From Gammaproteobacteria bacterium (lineage in GTDB: Bacteria > Pseudomonadota > Gammaproteobacteria > Pseudomonadales > Azotimanducaceae): a stretch of DNA of 7,525 bases. Of the stretch, positions 1 through 5,215 are shown in pieces. A program made the translations under genes and the position numbers. Positions within the stretch are counted from its first letter, which is position 1. Every line of letters starts with the position of its first letter. The DNA lies in assembly GCA_002712135.1 (NCBI GenBank), contig PASO01000038.1, forward strand, positions 48,612 through 56,136. Direction: 5' to 3'. Below the pieces are notes generated by a model. The model saw nothing but the letters and a program-made list of their open reading frames with translations, ran no database searches and had not been told where the DNA came from.

Positions 1-92
1 GCCTCACGGAATGCGCTCGAGGGCAGTGACTGGCCGAGACCATTTCTATATTCGGCTTCAAATTCATCCAGCGTTTTGATCATCCCACTCAC
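1..92 (-). CDS. Amino terminus of an unidentified protein, cut by the window edge
   Basis: About 30 codons of a minus-strand gene are visible, starting (V/M)SGMIKTLDEFEAEYRNG and still open at base 1. I prefer the GTG at 92-90. An AAGGAG SD (107-102) lies 9 bases before it, whereas the in-frame ATG at 83-81 has only a poor SD at usable distance. The SD and start lie 25 bases after the stop of the upstream cyclase gene, so the two are probably co-transcribed. The visible residues are hydrophilic, with no signal peptide or recognisable motif, and I cannot assign a family. The gene body lies outside the window. Confidence 0.6.
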   Translation of the reverse strand, partial: MSGMIKTLDEFEAEYRNGLGQSLPSSAFRE

Positions 93-117
93 TATCTTGT
101 TCTCCTTGTTGTCTTCT

Positions 118-1053
118 TCAATGTATGGCTATCGGGTTAATAATAGCCTGAACTGACCCTTCAAGACGAGGCTGCCCCAGGACAAACAGAAACTCCCACA
201 CCCTATCTGCCACTAGTGGCGCGGTCACCATGTTTTCTAGAATGTAGATACCGTTACGAGGCAGAAAAGTCTGATGTACCGGAAACACCAGATTAGGATC
301 TTCCATCGGTACGACTTCCAGCCCCCAGGTATCGGCACCGACTGCTACCACATTAAGAGACGACAAGAACTCTGCCCCTTCATTGCCGAGCCCGGGTTCA
401 CCAGCGCCGAAACGTGTGTTGTCTTTACCCAACAGACTATGCCAACCCGTGTGAAAGAGCACGACGTCGCCTTCAGTGATATTGACTGCCTGACGTTTCA
501 TGGCCTTTTTGATGTGCGGTGTGTTGAAGACTTCACCTTCATTTAGCATTGGTTTGCCAAAGATAGCTGTCATATCGAGCAGCACACCCCGCGTGACAAT
601 CGGTGGCACATCGTGAGTACCGTATTTGAGCATACCAGTCGTCGCGACTATATCCTCTGCTTTTGCCTGGTTGTAATAGACATGATCGACCCCGATATGT
701 GCGAGACCATCCAGCTGACTGCCGATACCAATCCAGGTTCGCAGAATATCGTCGTTAGCAGTAAGCAAATTCGACCCTTGGGTTGCGCCTTTTCCATCAC
801 CGGGCTGCAGGATCACGATGTCATAGGTACGAGGTGGATACGCTGGCGTGTCGCGCCCGGTCACCATACCAAGCGCGTATGTCTTGCCCGTTTTGATCAG
901 TTTTGCTGCTTCAAGAACTTTTTTAGGTGAAAGCAAATTGATCGCACCTATCGTGTCGTCAGGACCAAAGCGCGACACAGGTACACCATCCGCGTAAATC
1001 ACGGAGCTGAAAAAGTAGACAATGATTGCGACGGCTAGCTTTCGCGTTTTCAT
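118..1053 (-). CDS. Exported cyclase-family metal-dependent hydrolase (kynurenine formamidase / isatin hydrolase superfamily)
   Basis: This 311-residue protein belongs to the 'cyclase' superfamily, metal-dependent hydrolases that open amide or lactam bonds, with kynurenine formamidase and isatin hydrolase as known members. Residues 1-21 (MKTRKLAVAIIVYFFSSVIYA) form a signal peptide with likely cleavage after A21, so the mature enzyme should be periplasmic. The metal-site region is GSQLDGLAH (111-119), the Q-x-D-x3-H variant of the classical H-x-G-T-H-x-D-x-P-x-H. Other family blocks are GVLLDM (156-161), EGDVVLFHTGW (194-204), ADTWGLEVVP (240-249) and HQTFLPRNGIYILEN (260-274). The frame extends upstream to 1170, but the ATG at 1053 is the better start: it opens the signal peptide and has a GAGG SD about 9 bases upstream. 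The substrate is unknown; isatin-like or other lactam/amide compounds are possible. Family call is secure, substrate is not. Confidence 0.88.
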   Translation of the reverse strand: MKTRKLAVAIIVYFFSSVIYADGVPVSRFGPDDTIGAINLLSPKKVLEAAKLIKTGKTYALGMVTGRDTPAYPPRTYDIVILQPGDGKGATQGSNLLTANDDILRTWIGIGSQLDGLAHIGVDHVYYNQAKAEDIVATTGMLKYGTHDVPPIVTRGVLLDMTAIFGKPMLNEGEVFNTPHIKKAMKRQAVNITEGDVVLFHTGWHSLLGKDNTRFGAGEPGLGNEGAEFLSSLNVVAVGADTWGLEVVPMEDPNLVFPVHQTFLPRNGIYILENMVTAPLVADRVWEFLFVLGQPRLEGSVQAIINPIAIH

Positions 1054-1157
1054 GTGCACATACCTCAAGACCGGAATAGTATGTATGCTACCGCGGGTCG
1101 CCACATAAACGCCAGACTTGCTAAACATCTCCACCTCGTTAGCTATACTTGATAACA

Positions 1158-1214
1158 ATGAGTGCAGCAAAAGTAGTTTTGATTGAAGGGGACAGTATTG
1201 GACCTGAGGTCACG
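1158..1214 (+). pseudogene. Amino-terminal scrap resembling an isocitrate/isopropylmalate dehydrogenase
   Basis: An ATG at 1158 opens a plus-strand frame reading MSAAKVVLIEGDSIGPEVT. This closely matches the amino-terminal strand and loop of the isocitrate/3-isopropylmalate dehydrogenase family (consensus around I-x-G-D-G-I-G-P-E-V/I-T), with a G-to-S change inside GDGIGPE. After T19 the likeness stops. The frame runs on with unrelated residues to a TAA at 1332-1334, overlapping the 3' end of the opposite-strand PPOX gene. A real enzyme would need more than 300 residues. There is no SD; a TATACT box at 1144-1149 could in principle start a leaderless transcript. I read it as the residue of a deleted or rearranged gene. 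A chance match of about 12 residues is the alternative. Confidence 0.5.
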
Positions 1215-1247
1215 TTTGACTACCAAGCGTGTCCAGATCTCAAACCC

Positions 1248-1267
1248 TTAGCGGTCAATACCGCTAA
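1248..1267 (-). terminator. Hairpin after the PPOX gene, possible transcription terminator
   Basis: A perfect 8-bp inverted repeat (TTAGCGGT / ACCGCTAA) with a 4-base loop starts 10 bases past the stop codon of the minus-strand PPOX gene. On that strand it is followed by GGGTTTGA, which has only a short T run. It is therefore a weak intrinsic terminator at best, or an RNA 3'-end stabilising hairpin. Its position before the 224-base gap suggests that the ThDP-DCC-PPOX transcript ends or is attenuated here and that the cyclase has its own promoter. Confidence 0.45.
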
Positions 1268-1277
1268 TTGGGGGAGG

Positions 1278-1730
1278 CTAAACAGACTCCATACGACGGC
1301 CATAGTCCCAGCTGGATATCCAGACCGGTTTTAATCGAATGAGATACTCCTGATCTGCTCTGTCAAGAAGCCATCGGGCTAGTTCCTGATTAGTATCACC
1401 AAGATAGCGCTCGGTAAGCGCTTTAAGTGCATCACCAGCACCTGCACGGGTTAGAGACGCCCTGCCCTGCCCACGAACTCCATGGTACGGCGGGTCGTTC
1501 GGGGCGACCTCAAAGGCACACCGGTGATTTTGCTTCAGTAACTCGATCAGATGACTGGATTCATGCGAGACACACATGAATGCTTCTGCTTCTGCATCGA
1601 AGGCATACCAGAGAGAACAGATAACCGGGGAGTCGCCCTTGTTCACAGCGATGCGTATCGGAATTGTGACGTCATTGAGGAAATGTAAAATAGAAGGCGT
1701 GTCCCAGGCCGACTTAGCGGAGAGTTTCAT
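1278..1730 (-). CDS. Pyridoxamine 5'-phosphate oxidase-like (FMN-binding split-barrel) protein
   Basis: The 150-residue product has the layout of the PPOX-like split beta-barrel family, small FMN- or F420-binding oxidoreductases or flavin/haem-binding proteins. Supporting blocks are PVICSLWYAFD (about 35-45), the serine-rich SHESSHLIELL (55-65), RCAFEVAPNDPPYHGVRGQG (71-90), RYLGD (109-113), and the carboxy-terminal run IRLKPVWISSWDYGRRM (131-147). Length is normal for the uncharacterised branch of the family. The ATG at 1730 shares its A with the TGA of the upstream DCC gene (TGATG), and an AGGA SD lies 9 bases before it, so translation is probably coupled. A TTG three bases upstream is in frame but less likely. 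Cofactor and substrate are not determinable; it is not pdxH itself, which is longer and differs in sequence. Confidence 0.85.
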   Translation of the reverse strand: MKLSAKSAWDTPSILHFLNDVTIPIRIAVNKGDSPVICSLWYAFDAEAEAFMCVSHESSHLIELLKQNHRCAFEVAPNDPPYHGVRGQGRASLTRAGAGDALKALTERYLGDTNQELARWLLDRADQEYLIRLKPVWISSWDYGRRMESV

Positions 1731-2092
1731 CAAAGATCATCCTGTTGTTTATTGATACCGTCAGGATATAACCGGTTAAAGCGAAGATCTGCCCAGGCGA
1801 GATAAATGCAGTCTGCAATAGGTCGGATGACTGGCCAACGTAGCCAATTCCAGAAGAAGGCCAATGGCGTGCGTTGCCACGCGGCGACATTTGCATCGAG
1901 ACCCTTTAGCATAACGCCGTTTGCTTTCTCATAATGCAACACGCGCAGCAAAGGTTCAACGTCACATGCCGCAACATCCATGTCGTGGACATTGATGAAC
2001 TGCAACTTGTTATCAGCAAGCTTTTTCAGCTGACTGACCTCCGCATTGCAGAGCGGGCAAGCACCGTCGTAGAAGAGTTTTTCTTTATGCAT
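1730..2092 (-). CDS. DCC-family (DUF393) thiol-disulfide oxidoreductase-like protein
   Basis: This 120-residue protein opens MHKEKLFYDGACPLCNAEV, the YDGxCPxC signature of the DCC/DUF393 family, with the cysteine pair at residues 12 and 15. Downstream, GLDANVAAW (64-72) and LRWPVIRPIADCIYLAWADL (84-103) match the second conserved block of the family. The fold is thioredoxin-like, so a redox role is inferred; no pathway is established. I chose the ATG at 2092 because family members start just before YDG; the frame stays open further upstream through a GTG at 2152 and on to a TAA at 2185-2183. The chosen ATG lacks a strong SD. A small inverted repeat (2095-2110) and a TACAAT box (2102-2097) sit directly before it. 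Its stop overlaps the PPOX start. Confidence 0.85.
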   Translation of the reverse strand: MHKEKLFYDGACPLCNAEVSQLKKLADNKLQFINVHDMDVAACDVEPLLRVLHYEKANGVMLKGLDANVAAWQRTPLAFFWNWLRWPVIRPIADCIYLAWADLRFNRLYPDGINKQQDDL

Positions 2093-2094
2093 GG

Positions 2095-2110
2095 CTATTG
2101 TACGCAATAG
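2095..2110 (-). promoter_or_regulatory. Small inverted repeat directly upstream of the DCC start codon
   Basis: CTATTG-CGTA-CAATAG on the minus strand is a perfect 6-bp stem with a 4-base loop, ending two bases before the ATG of the DCC gene. It occupies the place where a ribosome binding site should be and contains a TACAAT box. It could limit initiation as RNA or act as a small operator; with only 6 bp it could also be chance. Confidence 0.25.
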
Positions 2111-2155
2111 GTGCTCACCTGGATCGAACTTGTAGTCATTAGCGACTAGCACTAT

Positions 2156-2173
2156 CCCCCGGCCTACCGGGAG
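2156..2173 (-). terminator. GC-rich hairpin between the 37-codon ORF and the DCC gene
   Basis: On the minus strand CTCCCGG-TAGG-CCGGGGG forms a 7-bp stem (one T-G pair) with a 4-base loop, 9 bases past the TAA of the small ORF. It is followed by ATAGTGCTAG, with no T tract, so it is not a standard intrinsic terminator. It could stabilise the 3' end of the ThDP message or lower read-through into the DCC gene. Confidence 0.35.
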
Positions 2174-2182
2174 ACCAATGAT

Positions 2183-2296
2183 TTATGCGCCTCCGATATC
2201 TTCTAGCGCGAGAGTGGCCTTAACACCAGAAATCCATAATTCTGGCTGAACCCCGCGTAGCGTATCCACTTCCGTGTCTGCATCCAGTAGCTTCAC
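2183..2296 (-). CDS. Possible 37-residue protein translationally coupled to the ThDP enzyme
   Basis: A GTG at 2296-2294 shares its first base with the TAG stop of the ThDP gene (TAGTG). It has an AGGAG SD with 10-base spacing, located inside the end of that gene. It opens a 37-codon frame beginning MKLLDADTEVDTLRGV and ending LALEDIGGA before a TAA. The peptide is acidic and hydrophilic, with no cysteines, membrane segment or motif that I recognise. The start/stop overlap plus SD is good evidence for translation, but the length allows chance. Beyond the TAA the same frame remains open through 30 codons and into the DCC gene, so it could also be the head of a once longer gene broken by the stop. 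Function unknown. Confidence 0.5.
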   Translation of the reverse strand: MKLLDADTEVDTLRGVQPELWISGVKATLALEDIGGA

Positions 2297-3948
2297 TATC
2301 GGGCATCTCCTGAATAAGGCGATACGTCCCGTAGGTCGAGCATCAGGTGGATAAGGGCCGGTCCGTCATGGGCCATGGCACCCTTCAGGGCATCGGCGAA
2401 TTGCTCCGTGCGTGTAACCTTGAACGCAGCCATACCGTAACCTTCCGCCAGCTTCGCAAAGTCGGGACTTTTGAGCCGAGTACCGAAATCCCAGTCACCG
2501 AAGCGCTTCTGCTGGTGAACGAGGATCGATCCCCAGGCCGCGTTGTCGCAGACAATGATTTTTACCGGCAGCTTTTCCTGCACGATGGCTGCCGCTTCCT
2601 GACCCGTCATCAGGAATCCGCCATCCCCGACCCATGAAAATACCATGCGATCCGGTGCGGCAAGTTGGGCACCAATGGCTCCCGGGACTCCGTACCCCAT
2701 GGCGCCAGAAACCGGTCCCACATTGCAATAAGGCTGCCGGAATCGATAGTAGCGGTGCAGCCAGCGGCCGAATGTGCCGGCATCGGAGCTGTGAATGGCG
2801 TTGCCGGGGACAAGCTTCATGAAGGTCGTAATGATCCTGGCCATGTCCACGTCACCCTGAATTTCGATTTCACCCGGCTGCGAATAGGCGACTTCCTGAG
2901 CATGCACTTCGTCGCGCCAGGCGATGCGTTCCGCTGACGGCGGTGTCTTTTCCAACGATTTAGACAAGGCGCGCATTGTTGGCCCTGCATGCGATCCGAT
3001 GGCAATATCGGCCTGCCACTGCGAGAATACGGCCGCGTCCGGATAGGCCATGATCATCTTCTGATCAGCGCGGAACATCTTATAGTCATCCGTCGTCGCG
3101 CTATCGAGTCGGCAGCCAATATTGATGATGAGGTCGCAGGCATCCAGTGCCTCTATCTGGAAAGGCAGGCGGTTCAGGGTGAGTTGCCCGAAATAGGCAG
3201 GATGCTCGTTGTCGATAATGTCCTGTTGGCGATAGGAGACGAGAACGCCGGCGCCGCTTGCATCGGCAAACCGCTGCAATGCCTCGCTTTCATCTTCGAT
3301 GCGGATCATTTCACCGGCAAGGATGATCGGATGTTTCGCGGCCCGGATTAGCTCTGCGGCGGATTCGACTGAACCTTTTTCTGGTCCCATGCGGACTGGA
3401 TTGGCTGCTTTCGGGATCGGCAACGCACCGGTTCTGCCGTCCAGAATATCCTTCGAGATGACGCAGACGACAGGGCCAGGCCGCCCGCTCACGGACAGGT
3501 CGATGGCGCGCGCCGTCACCTGCGCCACTTCATCGAAGGAATTAACTTCTAGCACGGCCTTGGCGACTGGCTCGAACATCAGCTTGTATTCCAGTTCCTG
3601 GAATGCTTCACGGCCTTTCTGAGCTTTCGGGATATCGGCAATGAATAGGACAAATGGACGCGATGCCTGCATTGCCGTATGGACACCGATGACAGCATTA
3701 GACGCGCCCGGCGCACGCGATACAAACATGCAGGACGGCTTGCGGGCAATACCCGCATAGGCATCACAGGCAAAGGCGGCCGAGGATTCGAGGCGTGTCG
3801 AAACGGAGCGGATCTTGTTCTGGACACGACTCAATGCTTCGAGAACGGTTACATAGGTCCCGCCCGGAACAAAAAAGACCGTATCGATACCACGTGACAA
3901 AAGCGTCGCAACGACCGCCTCGCCACCATTAATCATACCATCTTCCAT
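2296..3948 (-). CDS. Thiamine-diphosphate-dependent enzyme, acetolactate-synthase-like large subunit
   Basis: The 550-residue product has all three domains of the ThDP decarboxylase/acetolactate synthase superfamily, which cleave or join alpha-keto acids through a ThDP carbanion. The amino-terminal PYR domain (about 5-170) contains GIDTVFFVPGG and the activating glutamate E54 in TRLESSAAFACDAYAG. The central domain (about 190-330) is diverged. The carboxy-terminal PP domain (about 370-535) has GAMGYGVPGAIGAQLA (416-430) and the cofactor motif GDGGFLM (441-447) to CDNAAWG (467-473). The usual N-N pair is D468-N469 here, a conservative change of a Mg2+ ligand. The ATG at 3948 has an AGAAGG SD 7 bases upstream. 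The central domain and lone-subunit context make true ilvB unlikely; a catabolic decarboxylase or carboligase of unknown substrate is more probable. Hand-counted stretches run 53-63% GC, above the cyclase. Confidence 0.88.
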   Translation of the reverse strand: MEDGMINGGEAVVATLLSRGIDTVFFVPGGTYVTVLEALSRVQNKIRSVSTRLESSAAFACDAYAGIARKPSCMFVSRAPGASNAVIGVHTAMQASRPFVLFIADIPKAQKGREAFQELEYKLMFEPVAKAVLEVNSFDEVAQVTARAIDLSVSGRPGPVVCVISKDILDGRTGALPIPKAANPVRMGPEKGSVESAAELIRAAKHPIILAGEMIRIEDESEALQRFADASGAGVLVSYRQQDIIDNEHPAYFGQLTLNRLPFQIEALDACDLIINIGCRLDSATTDDYKMFRADQKMIMAYPDAAVFSQWQADIAIGSHAGPTMRALSKSLEKTPPSAERIAWRDEVHAQEVAYSQPGEIEIQGDVDMARIITTFMKLVPGNAIHSSDAGTFGRWLHRYYRFRQPYCNVGPVSGAMGYGVPGAIGAQLAAPDRMVFSWVGDGGFLMTGQEAAAIVQEKLPVKIIVCDNAAWGSILVHQQKRFGDWDFGTRLKSPDFAKLAEGYGMAAFKVTRTEQFADALKGAMAHDGPALIHLMLDLRDVSPYSGDAR

Positions 3949-4149
3949 TGTGTGACCTTCTCGTTTTCTAGGAGTACAAATTAACCATGTTTGCCTGACT
4001 GTTTCCGAGTATCTTTGCAGTTGGAGGCGCCAGACTCAAACGAACGTCCATTACTCTTGCAATATCATGCGTCTGTCGCGTCGTATTTATGCGTTATACA
4101 TCCTATACTCCAGTTTCCTCGTAAAAACGCCCTTCGCGAAAGAAGCACT
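3949..4149. promoter_or_regulatory. Divergent spacer between the ThDP and Gfo/Idh genes
   Basis: These 201 bases separate the two divergent starts and must hold both promoters. On the plus strand TATACT at 4104-4109 is a plausible -10 box, giving a leader of about 35 bases to the ATG at 4150; no good -35 lies 17 bases before it. A TTCGCGAA palindrome lies at 4133-4140. The plus-strand frame is open back to an ATG at 3991, but the translated residues do not look like protein. No convincing minus-strand promoter was found by eye. Confidence 0.35.
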
Positions 4150-5199
4150 ATGGCAAAAAAAGCTGCACCCCCACCTGGACAGGTCTTCACACCCAGGGAT
4201 GTGAGCCTTGGCCTTACCCAGGCTGAAGACATGGCCTTTCCCTTGCGCTGGGGAATCATCGGCACAGGGGAAATTTCCCGCATGTTTGTTAGCGCGGCCC
4301 GCGAATGTACCGGTGCCACTATAGCGGCGGTGTCTAGCCGAACAGCAGAGAATGCTCATTCATTTTCAAAAGAACACGGGGTCGAAAGGGCCTACGACAC
4401 CTACGAGGATATGGTAGCGGCAAAGGATATTGATATTGTCTACATCGGGACTCCTGGAGAGGTGCACAAGGAACACAGCCTGATGGCCATCGAGGCCGGC
4501 AAACACGTGCTGTGCGAAAAGGAACTCACGAACTCCGCGGCCGACGCCCAGGAAATGTACGCTGCTGCGGAAAAGCATGATGTGATGTTACAGGATGGTG
4601 TATGGACGCGTTTTTTCCCCGCAGTGGAGCATGCACGCCACCTTATAGAGCAGGGGGCCATCGGTGATGTAGTGATGGTGCAGGCGACTTTTTCACTGGT
4701 GTATACCGCGCAGGCCGTGACGCTCGCCTACGGTGATGCGAAACCGACCCGAATCCAGGTGGGCGGAACCACCAGCGGCGCCGGGGCTACCATGCTGGAT
4801 TTTGACAACAAGCGTTTTGCCTGCGTGACGTCTGCCGCATTTGGCAGTGAATTTTCGGAGGTGACTGAATTTACAGGTACCAAAGGTCGAATCACGCTGG
4901 AAGAACCTGGGCATTGCCCGACCACTCTGACAGTGCGTATACCACCGGTGGTACCGTCCCGTTATATGAACGGTAATACGCCATCACCGCAACAGCGGTA
5001 TGAATACCCCCTACCCGATTCGATCCGCATGCCGCGACCGTTTCCTAACCAGCAGGGTTTCATCTATATGGTTGAAGCCATCCATCGATGCCTGGCGAAA
5101 GGTTTGCGCGAGTGTCCGCAATTCAACAAGGCGGAGTCTTTGCATTTGCTGGAAATGATGGACGCTATCAGAAGCGTGCGGGATGAGAGACCTAAATAG
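4150..5199 (+). CDS. Gfo/Idh/MocA-family oxidoreductase, dihydrodiol-dehydrogenase-like, apparently missing the central catalytic segment
   Basis: From the ATG at 4150 the product is 349 residues. The NAD(P)-binding Rossmann half is clear: LRWGIIGTGEISRMF (32-46), VSSRT (61-65), DIVYIGTPGEVHKEHSLMAI (95-114), then GKHVLCEKELTN (117-128), where the family's E-K-P is E-K-E. DGVWTRFFPAVEHARHLI (149-166) matches dihydrodiol dehydrogenase and glucose-fructose oxidoreductase relatives. In such proteins, IGDVVMVQATFS would be followed by about 20 residues containing the GGGALLD-x-G-x-Y block with the catalytic Tyr. Here VYTAQAVTLAYGDAKPTRI (184-202) runs straight on, so that block appears deleted in frame. 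The carboxy-terminal sheet (about 203-300) is otherwise normal. A start at 4231 (MAFPLRWGIIGTG) is a serious alternative, since both have weak SDs. Family call is firm; activity is doubtful. Confidence 0.85.
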   Translation: MAKKAAPPPGQVFTPRDVSLGLTQAEDMAFPLRWGIIGTGEISRMFVSAARECTGATIAAVSSRTAENAHSFSKEHGVERAYDTYEDMVAAKDIDIVYIGTPGEVHKEHSLMAIEAGKHVLCEKELTNSAADAQEMYAAAEKHDVMLQDGVWTRFFPAVEHARHLIEQGAIGDVVMVQATFSLVYTAQAVTLAYGDAKPTRIQVGGTTSGAGATMLDFDNKRFACVTSAAFGSEFSEVTEFTGTKGRITLEEPGHCPTTLTVRIPPVVPSRYMNGNTPSPQQRYEYPLPDSIRMPRPFPNQQGFIYMVEAIHRCLAKGLRECPQFNKAESLHLLEMMDAIRSVRDERPK

Positions 5200-5215
5200 G
5201 GCCCACACCCTGAGT

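Noticed and set aside
1054..1170. Extension of the cyclase gene to a start at 1170
   Set aside because: It would bury the signal peptide behind 39 extra residues; the ATG at 1053 has a good SD.
2097..2102. TACAAT as a -10 box for a leaderless DCC transcript
   Set aside because: It is only 4 bases before the ATG and has no -35 at usual spacing; too weak to call.
3991..4149. Amino-terminal extension of the Gfo/Idh protein from an ATG at 3991
   Set aside because: The added 53 residues have no family likeness, and the stretch contains the likely promoter; starts at 4150 or 4231 fit better.
4940..4953. Perfect 14-base palindrome TACCACCGGTGGTA
   Set aside because: It lies inside the Gfo/Idh coding region and encodes a P-P-V-V run; no operator role is expected there, so treated as chance.
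5198..5211. AGGG-CCCACA-CCCT as a bidirectional terminator between convergent genes
   Set aside because: A 4-bp stem with no T tract on either strand is not a credible terminator.
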